Source of the DNA: Bdellovibrio bacteriovorus
GTDB lineage: Bacteria > Bdellovibrionota > Bdellovibrionia > Bdellovibrionales > Bdellovibrionaceae
Reading direction: 5' to 3'
Assembly (NCBI RefSeq): GCF_002208115.1
Contig: NZ_CP020946.1
Location: 1,674,001-1,738,000, forward strand
DNA length: 64,000 nt
In this document: positions 20,124-27,486 of the stretch, in pieces
How the letters are laid out: every line of letters starts with the position of its first letter
How positions within the stretch are numbered: the first letter of the stretch is position 1
Made by a program: the position numbers and the translations under genes
Notes under the pieces: generated by a model
Databases searched by the model: none
The model's input: the letters and a program-made list of their open reading frames with translations, nothing else
What the model was told of the DNA's origin: nothing

Positions 20124-21713
20124 TTATTTTTCTTTGGTTTTGATGTAGGCTTCGCGCAGCCAGAGGCGGATGTGTTTTAGATAGTAGTCTTTCATTCCGA
20201 AGAAGACGAAGTGGTTCAGGAAGTAGTTTCCGCCACCTTTGTCTTTTTCGGTGTAATTCACGGTGCCGATGATTTCCGGGGTTTCCAGTTCTTCCGGGCG
20301 CCACAGGACGAATTCACGGAAGGCCCCGATACTGATCTCGCGATAGTATTTCATGATCAAGCCCGCTTCGGAAATCTGGGTGATCTCAACGGGATTGGCC
20401 ACTTTCAGGGCGCTGCTGTCCTTGCGGCTGGCGATAGTGGTTTCGGTTTTGTTCACCAGCGAAGTTTTTGTCTTCAGCAGTTTTTTGAATATGTAAGTTT
20501 TGTCCAGCGGGGTGAAGAAAATTTCTTTGGTCCATGCGGACAAGGCCTTTACCTCATCAATGATCAAACGCTTGCGAGAGATCATGTAAAGCTCCGGGGC
20601 CTCGCTGAATTCCTGGTTGTAGATTTTGCAGCGATCTTTCAGGTATTGCTGAATCTGTTCCCATTTTTTCTGTTTTTCAATTTCAAAGTCAGCATAGTTC
20701 ACAAAGACCATGTCAAACTGGGCCGGCAGCTCCTGGCGGTTCGGAGTTTCCTTGTTGGCAAGATCTGACAGCAATTGGCCAAAGTTGGAATAAGTGAAGA
20801 CTTCGGTGTTTTCAAATCTTTCTGCCAGAAAGGTTTTCATTTCGATGGCCAAAGGCACATCTTCATCCAGCACCAGAATGCGGTTCTTGTTACCCAGAGA
20901 GTTTTTGATTGGTTCCTGAGAATGAGTTTTGTCCGTCAGGATATTTTTTCGAATCTGGCTGAGCTGCTGGTTGTCAGCGCCGAAGAACATGAATTCACAC
21001 AGAAACTCTTTCGGAGAGATTTCTTTGCACGAGTGGCAGTACGCCAGCACCGAACGCTTGTGGTCCGTGGTGAAGGATTCGCTGTAATACTTGGTCATGG
21101 CACCAATGCGAATCTCGTGGTTGTTGATGGTGGTAAAGCCAATTTCGCTGATGCTGTGAAGCTCAACTTCTTTCAGCATTTCGATGGTTGAGCTGATCTG
21201 CATGGAGGCCACGGCGGTGGAGCTGACCGGGTGGTGGCCTGACAGGGCAAACTCCAGATGCTGGCGCAGAATCAGTTTGTCGAAGGGTTTAAAGATCACA
21301 TTGTTGATAATGCGCTCTTCAGCCAGAGAGATATCAAAATCCGGGCTGTCAAAAGCCGTGATGATCAGGGCTGTGGGTTCTTGTGCCGAGCACATTTTCT
21401 TGCGCAGGAAGAACTCACGGGCGCGTTTGATCAGGCCCATGTTCTGCACGCCCAGGAATTCGTTTTTGGCGATCACCAGGCGAAGTTCGTGGGTGCTTGC
21501 GGGTGTCACATCCGGAGACGTGTCATCAGCATGGCGACGACCGCCGCCAGCCAGTGCTTTTGGCCCCTCAGTAACCGAAATTTTCAGCCATTCGTGGAAT
21601 TCAGCCAGGTTCAGGAAAAAGCGAATAGAAAGCCCGGAATCTATGCTTTTTAAGGTCTCAAATAGATCCTTCTGTATGCGTTCATCATCTTCCAGGACAT
21701 AAATGAACTTCAT
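20124..21713 (-). CDS. Duplicated pseudo-receiver / PilZ-like protein
   Basis: The 529-residue cytoplasmic protein has a repeated architecture: receiver-like (1-157, with an insert at about 50-75), PilZ-like (170-260), receiver-like (277-415), PilZ-like (440-520). Repeat signs are ISEIGF/ISEAGL and FMFFGADNQQLSQIR/FVFFGMKDYYLKHIR. Receiver 1 keeps EDDE and Lys142 (FKPFD) but has no Asp at the phosphorylation strand (RLVIAKNEF). Receiver 2 has Asn339 (VFVNY) there and Thr401 instead of Lys. The PilZ-like parts have an SxxG turn but I see no RxxxR. So neither phosphorylation nor c-di-GMP binding is assured. Convergent with copA, 13 bp apart. Confidence 0.6.
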   Translation of the reverse strand: MKFIYVLEDDERIQKDLFETLKSIDSGLSIRFFLNLAEFHEWLKISVTEGPKALAGGGRRHADDTSPDVTPASTHELRLVIAKNEFLGVQNMGLIKRAREFFLRKKMCSAQEPTALIITAFDSPDFDISLAEERIINNVIFKPFDKLILRQHLEFALSGHHPVSSTAVASMQISSTIEMLKEVELHSISEIGFTTINNHEIRIGAMTKYYSESFTTDHKRSVLAYCHSCKEISPKEFLCEFMFFGADNQQLSQIRKNILTDKTHSQEPIKNSLGNKNRILVLDEDVPLAIEMKTFLAERFENTEVFTYSNFGQLLSDLANKETPNRQELPAQFDMVFVNYADFEIEKQKKWEQIQQYLKDRCKIYNQEFSEAPELYMISRKRLIIDEVKALSAWTKEIFFTPLDKTYIFKKLLKTKTSLVNKTETTIASRKDSSALKVANPVEITQISEAGLIMKYYREISIGAFREFVLWRPEELETPEIIGTVNYTEKDKGGGNYFLNHFVFFGMKDYYLKHIRLWLREAYIKTKEK

Positions 21714-21756
21714 ACTTTAATCGTATCCTAAAATGAGGCAAATAAGGGATTTATTT

Positions 21757-22104
21757 TTAAGGACTGCGAAAAATGAAATAAACCGCCCCCACAAGGCATA
21801 GGCCCGCCCAGAGGAAGTCCAGCTTCAGGGACTGTTTCATATAGAGAACCGAAAAGCCCGCAAAGACCACCATGGTGATCACTTCCTGCATGATTTTAAG
21901 CTGTGGCAGGGAATAGTAATCAGAGCCCAGGCGGTTGGCCGGAACCTGAAACACATATTCAAAGAAAGCCACGCCCCAACTGATCAGAATCACCAGCCAC
22001 AGTGCCGAGGACTTCAGAGTCTTCAGATGACCGTACCAGGCAAATGTCATAAAGATGTTGGAAATGATCAGCAGACCAATAGGGGCAATAGCGTTATTCA
22101 TCAT
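21757..22104 (-). CDS. DUF486/DMT-like small membrane protein
   Basis: The 115-residue product has four hydrophobic helices and the sequence ISNIFMTFAWYGHLK, AFFEYVFQVPANRLG and LPQLKIMQEVIT, characteristic of the DUF486 (COG3169) family of half-size DMT-like proteins. Function is unknown. The start at 22104 overlaps the stop of the upstream Na/Pi cotransporter gene as ATGA, so it is probably translated by coupling. Confidence 0.8.
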   Translation of the reverse strand: MMNNAIAPIGLLIISNIFMTFAWYGHLKTLKSSALWLVILISWGVAFFEYVFQVPANRLGSDYYSLPQLKIMQEVITMVVFAGFSVLYMKQSLKLDFLWAGLCLVGAVYFIFRSP

Positions 22105-23708
22105 GACTGGGACCTTTGATTGTAAGCATGGTTGCACAGAAGACTTGCGATACGACGGTATTCACTCAGCAGATCCAGGTGAATGGAGCTGGTGTTGATC
22201 GACGTGTTCAAGCCACGGTTCAGACGACTGATATGGTTTTCACGCAAAGAGATCTCGGTTTTTGCCAGGTCCCGCTTCAACTGAATGGCGGCTTCCGCCA
22301 GCTCTTTATTCTGATAGGCATTGATGGCCATGGAGGCCACTTTCACCACTTGTTCGTGCATTTGACGGATCTCTGCCCAGCCTTCATCAGAGAACTCCAG
22401 TTTCAGGGCGTTCTTTTTGATCGCCAGGGCCAGGATGTTGATGTCAATGGCGTCTGCCGCACGCTCAACGTCACTCAGGAACATAATCATGTTCATGACG
22501 TTCTGATGTACCACTGTGGTGGATTTGTTCGCGTGGTCCAGAAGGAACATCTTGGTTTCGCGATAAAGGAAATCGACCTTGTTGTCGCGGTCCTTGATAG
22601 AATCAAAGTCTTTCGGGTCATTCGTTTCAAACAAACGAAGGGAGTCCTTGATCATGCCCAGAACAATGTCCGCCGTGCGCATGATTTCGCGGTTGGCATA
22701 AGAGATGGCCAGAGCTGAACTTTGATAGTTGTTCATGTTCACGAACTCGGTTCCAAATTCTTCAGAGGCTGCTTTCGGGAACATCTTTTCGATCAGTTCA
22801 GCACCCTTGTTGATGAACGGGAAGAAGATGATCGAAGACAGGACGTTGAAGATCAGATGCGCGTTGGCGATCGACCGGGACTGGGTGGTGTCAAATGTCA
22901 TCAGGAAGTCGATAAAGATCTGCGTGAATGGATAGAAGATCACCACGCTCAATGTTTTATAGAAGAAATGCGCCCAGGCCACCTGGCGGCCGATGTAGTT
23001 TCCACCGGCTGCGGCAATCAATGCCACAGAAGTCGTTCCGATGTTCGCACCATACACCCACAGCATGGCATCATAGAAGGTGATCGCTTTGACGGTTGCC
23101 AAACTCATGGCAAGACCAATTGTTACAGCCGAACTTTGCACGAAGGCACAGAACACCACAGAGATCAGCAGGGAATATCCAGGGTTGTCACGCAGGCTTT
23201 GGAAAACCTCGGTCAGCATTGGATTTTCAGCAAAGTGATGGGAGGAAATCGAAATCAGCTTCATCCCGAAGAACAGCAAGCCAAACCCCATAAAGACCAG
23301 GGACAGGTTCTTGAAGACTGTTTTCTTGGCTTTGAAATAGAATGCAAATGCCACGGTGAACACTGGCAGGGCGTACTGGGTCAGATCCAAAGAGATCAAT
23401 TGAACCGTCAGGGTCGTACCGATGGCGGTTCCGATAATCACGCCCATCACCTGGCGCAGGTTGACCACGCGGGCAGAGCCCAAACCGACCAGCATGGACG
23501 TCACCGCCCCCGAGCTTTGCATCAGGGTGGTCAGAATCACCCCGGTCAGGATGGCCAGAAATTTACTTTGCGAAAGATGATTCAAGAGGCCGGTGATTTT
23601 TCCGGCCATCAGTTTCTCCAAAGAGCTGGAGGCCATGCTCATTCCGTAAAGGAAGAGTGCCACCCCGCTGACGAGGAGAATGAAGTACGAGTTGCCCGAG
23701 TCGATCAT
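22101..23708 (-). CDS. Na+/phosphate cotransporter with PhoU-like C-terminus
   Basis: This 535-residue protein belongs to the NptA/YjbB Na/Pi cotransporter family. The membrane half has the inverted duplication with QSSGAVTS and QSSAVTIG, the paired QSS motifs that form the sodium/phosphate site. After about residue 320 the protein becomes a soluble helical PhoU-like domain (REIMRTADIVLGMIKDSLRL, DVERAADAIDINILA). It moves phosphate across the inner membrane; direction (import or efflux) is not clear, and YjbB-like members export. It is cotranscribed with the DUF486 gene. Confidence 0.88.
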   Translation of the reverse strand: MIDSGNSYFILLVSGVALFLYGMSMASSSLEKLMAGKITGLLNHLSQSKFLAILTGVILTTLMQSSGAVTSMLVGLGSARVVNLRQVMGVIIGTAIGTTLTVQLISLDLTQYALPVFTVAFAFYFKAKKTVFKNLSLVFMGFGLLFFGMKLISISSHHFAENPMLTEVFQSLRDNPGYSLLISVVFCAFVQSSAVTIGLAMSLATVKAITFYDAMLWVYGANIGTTSVALIAAAGGNYIGRQVAWAHFFYKTLSVVIFYPFTQIFIDFLMTFDTTQSRSIANAHLIFNVLSSIIFFPFINKGAELIEKMFPKAASEEFGTEFVNMNNYQSSALAISYANREIMRTADIVLGMIKDSLRLFETNDPKDFDSIKDRDNKVDFLYRETKMFLLDHANKSTTVVHQNVMNMIMFLSDVERAADAIDINILALAIKKNALKLEFSDEGWAEIRQMHEQVVKVASMAINAYQNKELAEAAIQLKRDLAKTEISLRENHISRLNRGLNTSINTSSIHLDLLSEYRRIASLLCNHAYNQRSQS

Positions 23709-23857
23709 GATGCGTGTTCCCTCAAAACTCTGATGTTATCAAGGGGCTTCAATTTAAGGAAGCACCAATACTGTGCGTGAATCTTTCTTAGAGTAAAACA
23801 AATCCTTAAAAAACTCAAAAACCGCTTATATACTTTGGTCTTACAAAAGGAAATCTC

Positions 23858-24277
23858 ATGACCAAGCAGCCGGTGTTAGTCGTCGCCGCCGTGATTCAAA
23901 GACAGGAAGACCCTGAAGGGCGAATTCTTGTGGTTCGCAGAGGCCCCGGCCAGTCCGGAGCAGGTTTTTGGGAGTTTCCAGGCGGGAAGGTGGAGGCCGG
24001 CGAGGCTCCCGAGCAGGCCCTGGTCCGCGAGATCATGGAAGAGCTGGCCCTCAGTGTCCGGGTGCATGAGCTGATTGGTGAAGAGGACTTTGCCTATCCG
24101 TCAAAAACCATCCGGCTTCGGGTGTATTGGGCATCGGTGAAGGGCGGCGAGGATCTGGTTCTGAGTGAGCATGACGACTTCAAATGGCAGCGGCCTGAAG
24201 AGATCGATGTGATGGCACTTTCGGCGGCGGATCGTCCGTTTGTTGAGTTGATTCAAAAAACTTACGGCAAAAGGTAA
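23858..24277 (+). CDS. NUDIX hydrolase, MutT-like
   Basis: The 139-residue protein has the complete NUDIX box (GGKVEAGEAPEQALVREI then MEEL) at about residues 43-65 and an N-terminal VVAAVIQRQED typical of MutT/8-oxo-dGTP diphosphatase-like enzymes. It probably cleaves oxidised or other nucleoside diphosphate derivatives. The start has AAAAGGAAA upstream. Its last 16 nt overlap the convergent DCC-protein gene. Confidence 0.88.
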   Translation: MTKQPVLVVAAVIQRQEDPEGRILVVRRGPGQSGAGFWEFPGGKVEAGEAPEQALVREIMEELALSVRVHELIGEEDFAYPSKTIRLRVYWASVKGGEDLVLSEHDDFKWQRPEEIDVMALSAADRPFVELIQKTYGKR

Positions 24278-24651
24278 GAACGTTCCGCCGGGGTTGGAAG
24301 GCGACAAAACTCACGTTCGCCAAACCACGAGTGGCGGTTCTTGGCGATCAGTTTGTAAAACACATCACGCAAAGGGCCGGGGATGATCCAGGCCAGCGCA
24401 AAAAGTTTGTAGGCTCCACCGAGGCCGGTGAGGATCTTCAGGATTGCGGCAGAACGGTAATAAAGTTTGCCTGACTCAAAGTAAATCACTGTATCAAGAT
24501 TGGTCCGGTCCTGAGCACTCAGAACCTCTTCGGCGGTTGTTCCTTGCAGAGGAGCAAAGAGATAAGTGTGGTTTTTGTCCCTGCTGATCACAGCATCGAC
24601 AAAACCATTGCAAAGGTGGCAGACGCCATCAAAAAAGACCACATTTCGCAT
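24262..24651 (-). CDS. Thiol-disulfide oxidoreductase DCC family protein (DUF393)
   Basis: The 129-residue protein has the diagnostic N-terminal VVFFDGVCHLCNGFVD, containing the DxxCxxC redox motif of the DCC family, and later the LTGLGGAYKLFALAWIIPGPLRD region. It is cytoplasmic or membrane-associated and its substrate is unknown. ATG 24651 has GGTGGA 8 nt upstream; the in-frame ATG at 24672 has no good site. Tail-to-tail overlap of 16 nt with the NUDIX gene. Confidence 0.88.
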   Translation of the reverse strand: MRNVVFFDGVCHLCNGFVDAVISRDKNHTYLFAPLQGTTAEEVLSAQDRTNLDTVIYFESGKLYYRSAAILKILTGLGGAYKLFALAWIIPGPLRDVFYKLIAKNRHSWFGEREFCRLPTPAERSYLLP

Positions 24652-24730
24652 TGATATATCCACCTTTTCCATAGCAATTACAGGCTACAGTCCTTATAAT
24701 CAAAGTTCAAGCAAGAGGAGTCGTGTTCGC

Positions 24731-25348
24731 ATGGAAGTCTTTCTTTTTCCTCTAGTCAATGTGACCTTGTTCCCAAGGACCACCAAGCCTCTGAACATTT
24801 TTGAGCCCCGCTATCTTTCCATGATCAAGGAAGCTGTGGAAACCCAGACCCCGATTGCCGTGGGGTTTATTGAGGATCCCGCGAAGGTGATACCTGTGCG
24901 TCCAGGGGAGACAGTTCCCTTTGTGCGTGAGGTGGCCGGATACGGGTATGCTCAGATTATCGAAGAGCGCCTGAACGGCACTCTTTTGGTCTTTATTCAG
25001 GGACAGGGCAAGTTACGTCTGGGAAAGGTCCTTGATCGAGGAACCCCGTACATGGTTTGTGAGGCGCAGATTATTCCAGAGAAAACCGTGCTTGAGCCCA
25101 GCCTAAGGTTGGAGCTGAATTCGCTGCACAAGATTCTGACCCGTTGGATCCAGACGCATATTCCGGACCCGGCTCAGAGGGATATTTTCATGAGAAATCT
25201 GACTCACCCCGAGGAAATCGTGGGGAGTTTTGCTTCCTATCTGGTGCGCGACTATGATTTGCAGCAGATGGTATTGGAGTACGACGACATCAACGAGAAG
25301 GTGCATTTCCTGCACCGTCTGATGGAGTCCAACGAACTGACTACGTAA
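24731..25348 (+). CDS. LON N-terminal (substrate-binding) domain protein
   Basis: The 205-residue protein starts EVFLFPLVNVTLFPRTTKPLNIFEPRYLSMI, the beginning of the ATP-dependent protease La N-domain, and runs through the domain (GYAQIIEERLNGTLLVFIQGQGKLRL) with no AAA+ or protease part. Such stand-alone LON domains may select substrates or bind other partners. ATG 24731 follows AGAGGAG by 10 nt. Its 3' end overlaps the convergent ctaA by 8 bp. Confidence 0.85.
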   Translation: MEVFLFPLVNVTLFPRTTKPLNIFEPRYLSMIKEAVETQTPIAVGFIEDPAKVIPVRPGETVPFVREVAGYGYAQIIEERLNGTLLVFIQGQGKLRLGKVLDRGTPYMVCEAQIIPEKTVLEPSLRLELNSLHKILTRWIQTHIPDPAQRDIFMRNLTHPEEIVGSFASYLVRDYDLQQMVLEYDDINEKVHFLHRLMESNELTT

Positions 25349-26249
25349 GTTTGTTGCTGCGGATGAAGAACACCCATTGCAGCAACACCACCCAGATACA
25401 GTGAGCCAGTGCCAAGTGCACGATCTTCATCCACACCGGCGCATGCAGAAGCAGCGTCGCAATTCCGAACAAAATCCCCGCAATCAAAAGACCCGTCATT
25501 TGCACCGAACGCTTTTGCACGAGCTGTGATTCGGTTGTCTGTGCCTTCAGCCAGAAGAACAGCGCAAGGCTGCCGCCGCCCAACAATGCCAGCACCGGGT
25601 GGAAACCGCGAATGCGCACCAGGAAGTGGGATTCGCTTGAGAAATCATCCAGCAACCCCTGGAGCAGGTTGTCCGTCGGGAAAAGAGAATTTGAAAGAGA
25701 TGCCCAGGCGCCGGTGATGCCGATAACGACAATCACCCAGGGAAGCAGACGATAACGGCGGTCCTGGGTTGTGGGAACTCGCAAGTCTTCAGTTAACAAG
25801 GCGGCGGCATAGGTCAGTGCCACCGATCCCGTCAGCAGGAAAGAGTTGATCTGGTGTAACGCCATGATGAACGCGCGATAGGGAGTGTCGTTCGTGGTGA
25901 CCAGGCCGAACAAAACCAGTTTTGCTCCCAGCAGAGCTTCTGAAATTGTGAAGATCAAAGTGGCCAGGGCCGCTTTGCGGGCATAGTGACCTTTTGGGTA
26001 AAGCTTGCGGGACACCCACCAGAAGTAAATCACCACCAAACCGTAAATTCCCGACATCAGACGATGGCCGTATTCAACCCAGGTTTTTCCGCGTTCAGCT
26101 TCCGGGATCAGTTGCCCGTGGCACAGCGGCCAGGTGTCGCCGCAACCATCACCAGAATGAGAAATCCTCACCCAAGCACCCCAAAGGATCACCAGAAGGG
26201 TGTAAACGAGCAGGCCAAATGCAAATTGCTTGTATTGAGAGCGTTTCAT
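25341..26249 (-). CDS. ctaA: Heme A synthase (COX15/CtaA family)
   Basis: CtaA oxidises heme O to heme A for aa3-type cytochrome oxidase. The 302-residue product has about eight hydrophobic helices in two four-helix halves, the N-terminal GCGDTWPLCHGQLIP with its cysteine pair, and helix histidines in EYGHRLMSG, HQINSFLL and VHLALAH. ATG 26249 gives the normal N-terminus; a frame start at 26288 adds 13 polar residues. It is divergent from the CDF gene. Confidence 0.85.
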   Translation of the reverse strand: MKRSQYKQFAFGLLVYTLLVILWGAWVRISHSGDGCGDTWPLCHGQLIPEAERGKTWVEYGHRLMSGIYGLVVIYFWWVSRKLYPKGHYARKAALATLIFTISEALLGAKLVLFGLVTTNDTPYRAFIMALHQINSFLLTGSVALTYAAALLTEDLRVPTTQDRRYRLLPWVIVVIGITGAWASLSNSLFPTDNLLQGLLDDFSSESHFLVRIRGFHPVLALLGGGSLALFFWLKAQTTESQLVQKRSVQMTGLLIAGILFGIATLLLHAPVWMKIVHLALAHCIWVVLLQWVFFIRSNKLT

Positions 26250-26303
26250 AGTGATTTTTGAAGTATCACGCCCGTTGGAGGGGGTCAATTCAAGGCTGTT
26301 CGA

Positions 26304-26333
26304 TTGACTTCCAATCCCAGAAAAGCGTTAAAT
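26304..26333 (+). promoter_or_regulatory. Promoter of the CDF gene, probably leaderless
   Basis: TTGACT (26304-26309), an 18-bp spacer, and TTAAAT (26328-26333) lead to the ATG at 26339, only 5 nt after the -10. No Shine-Dalgarno fits before the ATG, so transcription would begin at or next to the start codon. Confidence 0.5.
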
Positions 26334-26338
26334 GAGCT

Positions 26339-27271
26339 ATGTCTGAATCCAAGCACGCTCATCATCACCATTCGCATTCTCACGGCCACCACCATCATCA
26401 TTCCCATGGCGCGGCGGTGGGGCGCATGACCTTTGCTTTGGTGCTGAATCTGACTTTCGCGGTGATTGAACTGATCGGCGGGCTTTGGACGAACTCGGTG
26501 GCGATTCTTTCAGATGCGCTTCATGATTTCGGTGACGCCATCGCGATGCTTTTGGCGATCATTCTGGAAAAGGTGTCGCACAAACAAAGTGATGGCAAGT
26601 TTTCCTATGGTTATCGTCGTTTTTCCACCCTCGGGGCGGTGATCACCGGTCTGATTTTGGTCTTGGGTTCGATCTTCATTCTGGTCGAGGCTGTACCGCG
26701 TTTGTTCGCCCCTCAGCAGCCCCATGCCGACGGCATGATTTTGCTGGCTTTTTTGGGAGTGGCGGTGAATGGTTTTGCGGCCTACCGCGTATCCAAGGGC
26801 GAGTCGCTGAATGAAAAAATGCTGATGTGGCATATGATCGAAGATGTTTTGGGCTGGGTGATGGTCCTTGTCGGCGCGCTGGTCATGAAATTTTTTGATG
26901 TGCCACAACTGGATGCGGGGATGGCGATCGCCCTAGCGTCGTGGATTTTGTACAATGTGGTTCGCAACTTGCGGGAGGCCTTGAAGGTGTTCCTGATGGC
27001 TTCGCCAAGTCATATTCAGGTGGCGGATGTGGAAAAAGCCATTTTGGAAGTGGATCAGGTGGTGGGTGTGCACCATGCGCATCTGTGGTCTTTGGATGGT
27101 GAAAGCCACATCTTTACAGGGCATGTAGTTGTGGCCAGCGGTGCGGGGGCTGCGGATATTGAAAAAATCAAAAATGAGGTCAAAAAAAGGGTGCGTGATT
27201 TCGGCATTGTCGAAGCCACCATCGAAACGGAATCTGATGGCACTCACTGCGCGGATCCGGAACACCACTAA
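26339..27271 (+). CDS. Cation diffusion facilitator (CzcD/ZitB-like)
   Basis: CDF proteins export Zn2+ or similar ions in exchange for protons. The 310-residue protein has a His-rich N-terminal tail (12 or more His in the first 25 residues), six membrane helices, the TM2 site ALHDFGDA, the TM5 site HMIEDVLGW, and a C-terminal cytoplasmic domain with VVGVHHAHLWSL. Metal specificity is not certain; the HD-HD site suggests zinc. A perfect terminator hairpin follows. Confidence 0.92.
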   Translation: MSESKHAHHHHSHSHGHHHHHSHGAAVGRMTFALVLNLTFAVIELIGGLWTNSVAILSDALHDFGDAIAMLLAIILEKVSHKQSDGKFSYGYRRFSTLGAVITGLILVLGSIFILVEAVPRLFAPQQPHADGMILLAFLGVAVNGFAAYRVSKGESLNEKMLMWHMIEDVLGWVMVLVGALVMKFFDVPQLDAGMAIALASWILYNVVRNLREALKVFLMASPSHIQVADVEKAILEVDQVVGVHHAHLWSLDGESHIFTGHVVVASGAGAADIEKIKNEVKKRVRDFGIVEATIETESDGTHCADPEHH

Positions 27272-27297
27272 GACTGTTTACAAATGAAACGTTTTTT

Positions 27298-27326
27298 AAG
27301 CCCGGCCCAGCCGGGCTTTTTCTTTT
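27298..27326 (+). terminator. Rho-independent terminator
   Basis: A 9-bp perfect stem (AAGCCCGGC with GCCGGGCTT), a 3-nt loop and a run TTTTCTTTT end the CDF transcript. Confidence 0.9.
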
Positions 27327-27415
27327 CCACAATCTCTGTCTGAGTCAGCTTCATTCCACAGTCGGCGCACTTCGCTTCAGCGTGAGACACGGCTTCATTT
27401 CAAATTCATAAAACT

Positions 27416-27445
27416 TTGTGATTTCCATCAGTTTTTTCATATAAT
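27416..27445 (+). promoter_or_regulatory. Sigma70-like promoter of the pseudopilin operon
   Basis: TTGTGA (27416-27421), an 18-bp spacer and a consensus TATAAT (27440-27445) precede the first pseudopilin gene; predicted leader about 35 nt with AAGGAA before the ATG at 27487. This is one of the best promoter matches in the window. Confidence 0.7.
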
Positions 27446-27486
27446 TACCGATAAAGGTACGGGTCGTAGAAAATAAGGAACCATTT

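Noticed and set aside
22722-23780. 352-codon frame rich in His/Gln/Asp on the plus strand
   Set aside because: Antisense to the Na/Pi cotransporter gene; composition is that of a complement of hydrophobic codons.
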